A stretch of 12,720 bases of DNA from an uncultured archaeon (GTDB lineage Archaea > Thermoproteota > Nitrososphaeria > Nitrososphaerales > CALBXV01). Every line of letters starts with the position of its first letter. Within the stretch, counting starts at the first letter, position 1. Under the pieces are notes generated by a model. That model saw only the letters and a list, made by a program, of their open reading frames with translations, was not told the origin of the DNA and searched no databases. Below, in pieces: positions 7,301 to 12,720 of the stretch. Position numbers and translations under genes: made by a program. The DNA lies in assembly GCA_937890045.1 (NCBI GenBank), contig CALBXV010000679.1:1-12720 (forward strand). The letters are read 5' to 3'.

Positions 7301-9443
7301 TGGTAGTGATTCTACATTAGGTAAGTTTCAGTTTAGATTAAATAATACTCATACTGGTTCATCGGCGATCGGGTCTAATGCAGTCTCAATGTCAACATCT
7401 TATTTATCTTTAAAAGAGCCCGGAAAGTTGTGGCATGTTATGTTACAAAGAATGACTAGTAGTATTAGCGGCTCAGGTATACAAGAATATAGATTATATA
7501 CGGGACTTCAAAAGAAAGATAAAATTACAGAATTTTCTGCAGTTTCGATGAGCGTTAGCGGTGGGGCAACTGCTGATGCAAATCATTATGCAAATCAAAA
7601 TTGGTTAAGTACTGGAAGTTTATCTACAGCAGCATCGGGTAATTTATATGTTGGAAGAACATATACGGGATCACTCGCCGAATTTAGAATGTGGTCTACC
7701 GCTTTAAGTGCATCAAAGTTCAAGCAACATATTTTGAACAAAAAGAGTATTGTTGGAAATAATATTGAAGCTTCAAGAAATGAGATTGCATATCACTATG
7801 CATTAAATGAGAATTGGAAATCGGGATCATTAAGCCCTAAAATAAAAGATTCAAATTCAAGTAATGTTAAAGATTTTTCATTAAATATAAGCTCTGATTT
7901 GTTAACAGGGTCAGTTCTTTATGATAGGGATGAAATAGATATTGTTACTTTTTCCATTAGAATAGGGGGATCCGATCAACCAAATACAAATAAAATTTTA
8001 ATTGATCCAGATGCAAGTAGCCCCATTATATCTAATTTAAACCCCGATAGTTTAAGTATTAGAACCATTTATAGTGATATAGTCGAGAAAAAAAGATACC
8101 ATACAAGTAAAATTGAAATTACTAGATCACCACAAACTGTTTTAAATGATTTTATAGTTGATGCATTAGCTGATATGGATCTTTCTACTAAATTTGCGGA
8201 TCCTAGCGATCTTTATGAGACATTTTATGGTGATTTAGATAGATTTAGAGAACAATTATTTAGGCACTATAATGTACAAGTTAATATAAATACGTGGATA
8301 AGAGCGCAGAAGAATTTATTTAATAATTCTTTATTAAATGATCTAAACAAAATGTTGCCAGTCAGAATTTCAATGGGGTCTAATGAGAATTTAGTGGGTG
8401 TTATAATTCAACCAACTTTGCTAGAAAGGTCAAAAATAAAGAACCCAGAAGCATCTTTAGCAATTGGATCAGAAATAGGGCATATTAGTGTAGAACATGA
8501 TATTGTACCGTATATTAATTTAAGTAATACATCAGTTTTTGATCCTATAACAAGTTTAAATCCCATAGAAATAACTTCTGATATATCGTTAGCTAATTCC
8601 ATTTTCAATGATACAAAAAATGCTACTTATGATATTAATCAAAGTATTATTAAGTTGGCAACATATGAATCAACCAAAAATGCTACTTATGATATTAATG
8701 AAGCTATTAGTAAAACTATGACTCATACTACTACAAAAGATGGAACGTATGACATGATAGGAAATATTACAAAGATATTTTCAGTTGTGTCAGTACCAGA
8801 AGGTGAAGATTTATCCTCTCGTGATCTCGGATATGCGTCATTTATTAATTTATCTAATAATTGGGGAACTTCATCAGACGATACACATTTTGTTAATATG
8901 GAATGGCCCTCATCTAGTAGACGTAATAACATGACTAGTGACGAAGCTAGGTGGCAAAATGTTAATTATTATGAACCAAATTATGTATATCAAATGGTGG
9001 GTGATGTTGAGGTAATTTCATCTTCTAGACCACCAGGTGTTGGTGAGGCACACACTGATTATTCCGATTCTAAGTTTTTCCTTAATAGACAAATACGAAA
9101 TAAAGGGAGGGGATTTATATATAAATCTTATATTAATGTGGGTGGTAATTCGGAAGGACCCCAAGACGGTCGACCTGTTGGAAAAACTGCATATTTCGCA
9201 ACAAGATCAGATGGTGAAATTCTTTATCCCCCCAATCATTATATAAAATTTAGTGAAGATTCAATGCGAGATAATTTTATTGGGGGATATCAAAATATGG
9301 GAGGATCTTTTTTACCAATAGTAGAGCAGGAAGATCTTTCAACATCATCTTTTTATTCCGTAACTGTAACGGGTGAAGATAAACTTATTGTTCGAAGAGG
9401 TAAAGCTGATATAGGATCCGGGGGTATTATTAATAGGAAGTAA
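4347..9443 (+). CDS. Giant multi-domain phage tail/baseplate protein with LamG-like domain
   Basis: A 1698-residue protein, probably a tail-tip or baseplate scaffold with an adhesion domain. Visible parts in order: an N-terminal region with INEISPSRKEVRL (about 206-218), a motif I associate with marine T4-like virion proteins; a segment with FNNFSNHVFFGSAASKLEKF and YERFLYYD (about 375-455); a helical block at about 740-890 containing YDKNN, LLGEQYDLIRNYID, YKTKGTHNAVKALLNVYGYP and EFGG, which resembles P2 gpI-like tail proteins; a LamG/concanavalin-like domain at about 915-1160 (LYVGRTYTGSLAEFRMWST); a second conserved tail segment at about 1250-1365 (DLYETFYGDLDRFREQ to PTLLERSKI); a 20-residue tandem repeat at 1423-1482; and a C-terminal module (WGTSSDDTHFVNM, GRPVGKTAYFAT, YPPNHYI). 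An in-frame TAA at 4341-4343 fixes the ATG at 4347 as the first Met. AAGGAA at 4328-4333 is a weak, distant ribosome site. No signal peptide. The family and coding status are well supported; the role is inferred. Confidence 0.88.
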   Translation: MATIQQNFSEQTLNLITSGPGEQNEFDPIRGHYLRMSVSDDGGGFFGLFYSNRDAVGELVTYSIPSPYYACSGLQMGEGSFEWEGNACSDIPFSSILPPVWVPASVFCTDIENPSIQESIQISEGNTNQVLPNYIGLTGNQICNNLNPIAKWIPSTTPQLKLYTDENNNFYAKPNDTFAEAAVGTGNYNLQFDFLDNPFIDFQFFINEISPSRKEVRLGVRNLSNENVDARDIGFSSVLETGGVYQFDHVLGIPLGENVPIVNYTIDDASDSDFATIILKLNNPLSANVSTVNFVTVEREIFVTQIERVWFQTDVEEETFLGAGLERSGFIEAKVYSQDQDTFQTKQDLTSSLLDSTVEQFLFSGSKDINLNIDFNNFSNHVFFGSAASKLEKFKSKVENIQGYLSDVSASLSGSGVSLSGDSSGKINRRKQLFGKVQDEINLFTPYERFLYYDNQSETTASAPGLGINLAQTIPVATRHLSASGYMDGFNMVYKHSDDIPTSRWLDIFTNKYRAEERPFFNHSGSFYLSFLLKGHHSIPQLQWYNRNVQYANHSGKQTLPYDAFHKTRLLNPTITGSEWGRHVYVASQSYWRPNILREEEEERGWTSYLIESDFTAGSNQIEILSSSEQIQLASNVPTGSSYPVRLSGDFYPSLGTVITGSGIPFTGSLMPAGELFRIYYYTGSSAEVTSSFITDVKVTTKDPTNALPFTSLYTTGSTEWTSWYGGLYASASQYDKNNIHSLVNNIPSLISEDPDSGDLKTFINLLGEQYDLIRNYIDNYLTFYKRRYKKLESVPTNLLPILAKNFGWDVIQPFTGSISQYFGTSEQDTVNDSRTIEQITHNTWRKVLNNLIYIYKTKGTHNAVKALLNVYGYPPDVLSIQEFGGSSQEHNPTIISNEIKKLLTGVSGQTDNVSFNTRTGELYSWIFNNDSSRILNFDWWTNNAINLNTIEFILKPLNTFNDQILLESSGSTSEKLWDVRLVATGSDSTLGKFQFRLNNTHTGSSAIGSNAVSMSTSYLSLKEPGKLWHVMLQRMTSSISGSGIQEYRLYTGLQKKDKITEFSAVSMSVSGGATADANHYANQNWLSTGSLSTAASGNLYVGRTYTGSLAEFRMWSTALSASKFKQHILNKKSIVGNNIEASRNEIAYHYALNENWKSGSLSPKIKDSNSSNVKDFSLNISSDLLTGSVLYDRDEIDIVTFSIRIGGSDQPNTNKILIDPDASSPIISNLNPDSLSIRTIYSDIVEKKRYHTSKIEITRSPQTVLNDFIVDALADMDLSTKFADPSDLYETFYGDLDRFREQLFRHYNVQVNINTWIRAQKNLFNNSLLNDLNKMLPVRISMGSNENLVGVIIQPTLLERSKIKNPEASLAIGSEIGHISVEHDIVPYINLSNTSVFDPITSLNPIEITSDISLANSIFNDTKNATYDINQSIIKLATYESTKNATYDINEAISKTMTHTTTKDGTYDMIGNITKIFSVVSVPEGEDLSSRDLGYASFINLSNNWGTSSDDTHFVNMEWPSSSRRNNMTSDEARWQNVNYYEPNYVYQMVGDVEVISSSRPPGVGEAHTDYSDSKFFLNRQIRNKGRGFIYKSYINVGGNSEGPQDGRPVGKTAYFATRSDGEILYPPNHYIKFSEDSMRDNFIGGYQNMGGSFLPIVEQEDLSTSSFYSVTVTGEDKLIVRRGKADIGSGGIINRK
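8613..8792 (+). repeat. 60-base (20-residue) in-frame tandem repeat, three copies
   Basis: Three units of exactly 60 bases start at 8613, 8673 and 8733 inside the giant tail protein. Units 1 and 2 both begin TKNATYDIN and share an identical 24-base stretch at 8616-8639 and 8676-8699. Unit 3 (TKDGTYDMIGNITK) is diverged but keeps the spacing and the T-K-x-x-T-Y-D core. The second halves differ (QSIIKLATYES, EAISKTMTHTT). The repeat links the conserved tail segment ending in LLERSKI to the C-terminal module, so it may be a flexible or rod-like spacer. Confidence 0.85.
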
Positions 9444-9515
9444 AGTAAAAGTAACCAAAATGACAGATTTTTTTAAGTAATTTATATTTATATATGAGAA
9501 AAAAAAGAGGTTTAT

Positions 9516-9542
9516 ATGATACAACAATGCAATCCAAATTAG
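9516..9542 (+). other. Possible 8-codon leader peptide (MIQQCNPN)
   Basis: A short reading frame with ATG at 9516-9518 and TAG at 9540-9542. It is preceded by AAGAGG at 9505-9510 with a 5-base spacer, a plausible ribosome site. Its stop codon overlaps the AGGAG ribosome site of the following gene (9541-9545). A ribosome ending here could help or hinder initiation at 9553. In AT-rich DNA such a short frame can arise by chance, so translation is unproven. Confidence 0.25.
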
Positions 9543-9545
9543 GAG
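9541..9545 (+). promoter_or_regulatory. Ribosome binding site AGGAG
   Basis: A strong Shine-Dalgarno sequence with a 7-base spacer to the ATG at 9553. It is one of the clearest in the window and fixes the start of the 227-residue gene. Confidence 0.85.
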
Positions 9546-9552
9546 AAATTAT

Positions 9553-10236
9553 ATGGGGTACTTAGATGGATCAACAGTAACTGTTGATGCGGTATTAACT
9601 AAACAGGGTAGAAAACTTATAGCTCAAGGTCGACCTTTAAATATTAGTAGTTTTTGTTTAACTGACACGGGCGTTGATTATAATTTATGGAATGTTGGTC
9701 ATCCTAGCGGCTCCGCATATTATGGAGAGGCTATAGAAAATTTACCTCAACCTGAAGCTATAGCTCAGGCAGAGTATTTTATGAGAAATAAATTAGTAAC
9801 TCTAAATAAAGATACTACAGCATTACCTCTTTTACAAGTAACCGAACCAAGCGCATTTAGTGCAGGGGCAGTTTCTCCGGAAAATAATATTAAAACTTGG
9901 AGCATTACTACTGCAAATTACGGAGCTACAGAAGGTTATTTTGTAATAACTCCTAATGCACAGCTTTTAAATCCAGTAGGAACTAGTTGGTCGAGCATTT
10001 CAGGCGTTTCTCATCAGTTCATATCGCAGGCTGATATTCCGTCTGCGGGAGCTATAGAGATTACCCCAAATGCTAACGGTGTGGCCACAATAGATTTAAT
10101 GCCAGCACCTTTATCTGAAGCTAGAACTACTACATTGTTGTTTATTGCAAAAGATACAGGAGCTCATCATACTACTAATAGTATTACAATACCGGTAACA
10201 GTTACTAGCCCCAACCTAAGCCGCACTCAAGGATAA
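9553..10236 (+). CDS. Phage virion protein: conserved N-terminal domain plus Ig-like C-terminus
   Basis: A 227-residue probable virion protein. The first 85 residues carry a signature I recall from marine and T4-like phage structural proteins: MGYLDGSTVTVDAVLTKQGR, then FCLTDTGVDYNLWN, HPSGSAYYGEAIENLP and a KLVTL strand. Its role there is, as far as I know, undefined. Residues about 95-227 are rich in Thr, Ala and Val with alternating hydrophobic strands, ending TTTLLFIAKDTGAHHTTNSI and TIPVTVTSP. This looks like one immunoglobulin-like beta-sandwich domain, often used by virions for surface display or weak host or glycan binding. No signal peptide or membrane segment. The start is set by AGGAG with ideal spacing. 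It follows the giant tail protein after a 109-base gap, the longest in the window. The next gene begins 23 bases downstream, so the two are likely co-transcribed. Confidence 0.85.
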   Translation: MGYLDGSTVTVDAVLTKQGRKLIAQGRPLNISSFCLTDTGVDYNLWNVGHPSGSAYYGEAIENLPQPEAIAQAEYFMRNKLVTLNKDTTALPLLQVTEPSAFSAGAVSPENNIKTWSITTANYGATEGYFVITPNAQLLNPVGTSWSSISGVSHQFISQADIPSAGAIEITPNANGVATIDLMPAPLSEARTTTLLFIAKDTGAHHTTNSITIPVTVTSPNLSRTQG

Positions 10237-10248
10237 TTTAAGATTTAT

Positions 10249-10252
10249 GGAG
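10249..10252 (+). promoter_or_regulatory. Ribosome binding site GGAG deciding a GTG start
   Basis: GGAG lies 5 bases before an ATG at 10258, which is followed at once by TGA, and 7 bases before the in-frame GTG at 10260. An in-frame TAA at 10239-10241 excludes any start further upstream. The spacing supports GTG initiation at 10260, with ATG-TGA acting as an overlapping start-stop element. Confidence 0.7.
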
Positions 10253-10259
10253 ATTTAAT

Positions 10260-11612
10260 GTGAACGAAATAAAAAATAAAAAGATTTACACACGAGTAGA
10301 TTTTGATTGGAATGGAGACACACAGCAGTATGAGCCGGGCTATGAAGAATTTTATAATTATAACGGCCCTATGGCGTATCTTGTAGCGAACCCTAACCCC
10401 CCTGAACAATCTTCAGTACCTTCAATAGCAATACCTGCTGGTGGTGCTAATACAAAAATTCCTCTTAATGTGGGAGATATTTTTGGTGGAACAATGGGTG
10501 ATGATGTATTTTTAGATACTTCAAAAGTAACTACAGGGTATTTTACTGGCGGTGGTGGTACATTAGATAATTCTACTATTTATACAATGTCACTTGCTGA
10601 TTCTAATGAAGCATATTATTTTAATGTTGCACAAACGCACCCCCTCTCATCTAGTGCTACAACTCAGTTTTCAGTTGCATATGGTCATGTGGGCGGATCC
10701 GGATCAAATACTAATGGTGGAAATATTGAAGGTCCCTCTGAAGCAATTTATCGCCAATGGGCGGGAACTTTACTTGCAGAGTCAGAAATTTCAGGAGGTT
10801 TTAGAATTTCTACAAATGAGGGATTAGATCCCACAAATAAAAAGCTTAGCGCCAGAGACCCAGATATTTATGTTTTAGTCGGTAAGAGATCATTATATAA
10901 AGATAGAATTAATAAGAAAAATTGGACAATGGTTCTTACGGGATCTACTTCTGTAAACACGAATGCGGGGGCCGCACCATTATATCTAACAGATGATAGT
11001 AATACCAGAACTGCGGTTGCTACAGTTGCGGGTCCAAGATATAATATAGTTAGTGGATCGGATGGTGTTCCTCTAGGGAATGGCGCCGCGGATAAAGTTT
11101 ATGGGTGGTTTTATCCTAATGTTGGAGCTATGATATTTAGTGCCACTGAATTATCTGCGAGTATACCGGGTACGGTGGTGGGAACTAGTATGACTGCTAG
11201 CTTCGACAGCGTATCATCGGGTATTAGTACTAATGCATCTTTTGCAAGCTGTAGCGGGTTTGCTCCCAATTTGGATGCAAACGGTAATGCTAATAACGCT
11301 CTTCGATTTGTAAATTGTCTGCAAAAAGATGGAGCTTACATAAAATTAAGATCTGAAGAAGATCAAGTTTCTGTAAGTTATTTTTGTAGAGCTAAAGCTA
11401 ATGTAATGAATTTTAGCAATAATCCGACATTTGTTAGTGGATCATCTAATGAAATAAGACATAAGAACATGTGGGGAAATCCAACAGTTTATATTTCAGG
11501 AGTTGGATTATATGGAACAGATGGTCAATTAGTAGCAATAGGAAAATTAAGTACACCCTTAATTAAGAATTTTGGTAGTGAGGCTACAATTAAAGTTAAA
11601 CTTACTTATTAA
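10260..11612 (+). CDS. Phage structural protein, GTG start, shares C-terminal module with next gene
   Basis: A 450-residue probable tail-associated virion protein of unknown specific role. Recognisable stretches, known to me from marine phage structural proteins, include TQFSVAYGHVGGSGS (about residues 138-152), DIYVLVGKRSLYKDRIN (about 202-218), PLYLTDDS (about 240-247), GPRYNIVSGSDG (about 258-269) and YGWFYPNVGAMIFSATELSAS (about 284-304, written here as two adjacent motifs YGWFYPNVG and AMIFSATELSAS). The last 80 residues (MNFSNNPTFVSGSSN, ISGVGLYGTDGQLVAIGKLS, TIKVKLTY) match the end of the following protein. The start is GTG at 10260, supported by GGAG seven bases upstream and by a TAA that blocks longer forms; the next in-frame Met is residue 38. 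No signal peptide is seen. The following gene starts 9 bases after the stop, indicating an operon. The coding call is strong; the function is inferred from neighbours. Confidence 0.85.
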   Translation: MNEIKNKKIYTRVDFDWNGDTQQYEPGYEEFYNYNGPMAYLVANPNPPEQSSVPSIAIPAGGANTKIPLNVGDIFGGTMGDDVFLDTSKVTTGYFTGGGGTLDNSTIYTMSLADSNEAYYFNVAQTHPLSSSATTQFSVAYGHVGGSGSNTNGGNIEGPSEAIYRQWAGTLLAESEISGGFRISTNEGLDPTNKKLSARDPDIYVLVGKRSLYKDRINKKNWTMVLTGSTSVNTNAGAAPLYLTDDSNTRTAVATVAGPRYNIVSGSDGVPLGNGAADKVYGWFYPNVGAMIFSATELSASIPGTVVGTSMTASFDSVSSGISTNASFASCSGFAPNLDANGNANNALRFVNCLQKDGAYIKLRSEEDQVSVSYFCRAKANVMNFSNNPTFVSGSSNEIRHKNMWGNPTVYISGVGLYGTDGQLVAIGKLSTPLIKNFGSEATIKVKLTY

Positions 11613-11621
11613 TAATATGGA

Positions 11622-12569
11622 ATGTTTGTTTTTAAGTCAATCAACCCATCAGATATTTCAACTGTTGAAACAACAGTTTATAAAACTCAATCATTAGATT
11701 CTGGTTCAGCCGGAATAAAATCAACTCAATATAGGTCCGGCTCAAAAAAAGTTGGATCTGATGTTGTTTATAATGCATCTGGGAGTTATTGGAATTCTTT
11801 GCATATTTTGTTTTATCAAAGCGGTTCTAATTTAAGATCAGCCGAATCTTCAAGTTTTGATCAATGGTCATATAGTTTAGCCCAACCACATGCGGTAAAA
11901 CCACAGCATGTTAATAAATTTTATGTATCAGGTTCAATATTATCTATACCTCAAAAATATTTTGGGGAAAGAATTAAACCCGGAAGTTTTAAACTTATAG
12001 ATAATTCGACATCAAAAGAGGTTACAATTCAAGATGATGGTCATGGAAATTTATATCCGGTGGGACATACTATATCTCAAAGTGTTACTAGTCCATCTTC
12101 TTCTGATAATTATGTCGGAAATATATTTTATAATTATGGTATAGTTACAGTTACAGATACCGGATCGTATTCTGCAAGCATTAATTATGCTGATGTTACG
12201 ACTGATAAGTATACATTAAAATTTGAATCAACGCAGACTATTTATACTTATGAGTATTTAGTAACAATAAATCCTGAAGAGTTTAATTTTACTATGAATC
12301 CTACAGCAAGAGCTTTTCATAGTGGAAGTGATTTAACTAATCCGATTGAAACCCCTTATTTGAGATCTAGGTTAACAGCGAGTGGGTGGACACCATCCGT
12401 GACGACAATACAATTATATAGTGAACATCAAAAAGGATTGGGTACTTTTGAAACTAAACCCAATCGACTAATTAATTTAACTGAACCAATTATTGTTGCT
12501 AAGTTGCCCAATCCCATAAAGATCCCCAGCGATATGCAAATAACTTTTAGAGTGAGGTTAGATTTTTAA
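11622..12569 (+). CDS. Phage structural protein with DDGxGNLY / YVGNxFYN signature
   Basis: A 315-residue probable virion protein of the tail or baseplate region. The N-terminus (FKSINPSDISTVETTVYKTQ, then GSYWNSLHILFYQSGSN) and the core (YFGERIKPGSFKLID, QDDGHGNLYP, YVGNIFYNYGIVTVTDTGSY) match a pattern I recall from structural proteins of marine T4-like phages, whose exact place in the particle I do not know. The C-terminal 100 residues (YLVTINPEEFNFTMNPTA, TTIQLYSE, IIVAKLPNPIK, ITFRVRLDF) are homologous in layout to the end of the preceding protein. The protein is beta-rich with no membrane segment or signal peptide. The ATG at 11622 lies 9 bases after the upstream stop. No proper Shine-Dalgarno sequence is present, so translation may be coupled. 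Another ATG at 11617 opens only a short out-of-frame peptide. Confidence 0.85.
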   Translation: MFVFKSINPSDISTVETTVYKTQSLDSGSAGIKSTQYRSGSKKVGSDVVYNASGSYWNSLHILFYQSGSNLRSAESSSFDQWSYSLAQPHAVKPQHVNKFYVSGSILSIPQKYFGERIKPGSFKLIDNSTSKEVTIQDDGHGNLYPVGHTISQSVTSPSSSDNYVGNIFYNYGIVTVTDTGSYSASINYADVTTDKYTLKFESTQTIYTYEYLVTINPEEFNFTMNPTARAFHSGSDLTNPIETPYLRSRLTASGWTPSVTTIQLYSEHQKGLGTFETKPNRLINLTEPIIVAKLPNPIKIPSDMQITFRVRLDF

Positions 12570-12638
12570 ATATGAAAATAATATCAAATATAAAGAGTTA
12601 TTTTAATATATCAAGATTTACTGTTTATATTTGTAAGT

Positions 12639-12643
12639 GGGAG
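12639..12643 (+). promoter_or_regulatory. Ribosome binding site GGGAG
   Basis: GGGAG with a 7-base spacer to the ATG at 12651. It supports a real gene start for the signal-peptide protein at the right edge. Confidence 0.8.
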
Positions 12644-12650
12644 CTATAAT

Positions 12651-12720
12651 ATGAAAAAACTATTAATAGGATTATTGTTATCAACATCTTTGTTTGGGCA
12701 GGGTGTTATATCAAACTTTT
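12651..12720 (+). CDS. Secreted or envelope protein with Sec signal peptide, 3'-partial
   Basis: Only the first 23 residues are in the window: MKKLLIGLLLSTSLFGQGV and then ISNF. They form a standard Sec signal peptide with a basic n-region (KK), a hydrophobic core (LLIGLLLSTSLF) and a likely cleavage after Gly16, leaving Gln at the mature N-terminus. No lipobox cysteine is seen. The product is therefore exported to the periplasm or cell surface of a Gram-negative-type host, unlike every other protein here. A good GGGAG ribosome site precedes it. Candidates include a lysis-related protein, an envelope-modifying protein or a moron-type gene; the visible part cannot decide between them. The ending SLFGQ resembles Bacteroidetes signal peptides, but that is a weak host hint. 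Confidence 0.75.
   Translation, partial: MKKLLIGLLLSTSLFGQGVISNF

Noticed and set aside
9444..9552. A possible transcription terminator after the giant tail protein (T-run near 9468-9474)
   Set aside because: No stable GC-rich stem precedes the T-run, so a factor-independent terminator cannot be supported.
9494..9565. A 23-codon frame (MRKKRGLYDTTMQSKLGEIIWGT) spanning the gap and the start of the 227-residue gene
   Set aside because: It has no ribosome site, overlaps the well-supported start at 9553 in another frame, and is too short to distinguish from chance.
12589..12596. TATAAAGA, a 7-of-8 match to the T4 late-promoter core, upstream of the signal-peptide gene
   Set aside because: Near matches are expected often by chance in this AT-rich sequence, and nothing else supports it.
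12572..12649. A 25-codon frame (MKIISNIKSYFNISRF...) ending one base before the signal-peptide gene
   Set aside because: No clear Shine-Dalgarno sequence and no recognisable features. It could be a leader for the next gene, but the evidence is too weak for a feature.

Overview
The window looks like the late structural region of a large tailed phage (or prophage), probably marine and T4-like. The reasons are: seven genes on one strand with almost no gaps, strongly AT-rich DNA, very long multi-domain proteins, and sequence signatures I recognise from memory in tail, baseplate and adhesion proteins of marine myovirus-type phages. No search was run, so family assignments rest on motif memory. There are no capsid, terminase or replication genes here, and no tRNA, CRISPR or insertion sequence was seen.

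Left third (1-4261): two consecutive, divergent paralogues. Both carry a PKD-like Trp-Gly-Asp motif, a TxPIxxGIS segment, a [LE]xQVRVFxxGS segment and a short basic C-terminal tail. The first gene enters from beyond the left edge. The second has an added Trp/Asp/Tyr-rich N-terminal region and a glycine-rich insert.

Centre (4347-9443): one 1698-residue protein that appears to combine an N-terminal structural region, a helical tail-protein segment like those of P2 gpI-type proteins, a LamG/concanavalin-like domain, a second conserved tail segment, a 20-residue tandem repeat and a conserved C-terminal module. It is the best candidate for a baseplate- or tail-attached adhesion scaffold.

Right third (9553-12569): three smaller virion-type proteins. 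The first has a conserved N-terminal domain followed by an apparent Ig-like domain. The next two share a homologous C-terminal module. After an 81-base gap, a gene with a typical Sec signal peptide begins at 12651 and runs off the right edge.

The genes probably act together as parts of the tail tip, baseplate and host-contact apparatus. Gaps of 2, 85, 109, 23, 9 and 81 bases suggest polycistronic late transcription. Two features stand out beyond the gene list: a large excess of the tripeptide [Ser/Thr]-Gly-Ser across all the proteins, and very short reading frames ending at or within the start regions of three of the right-hand genes.
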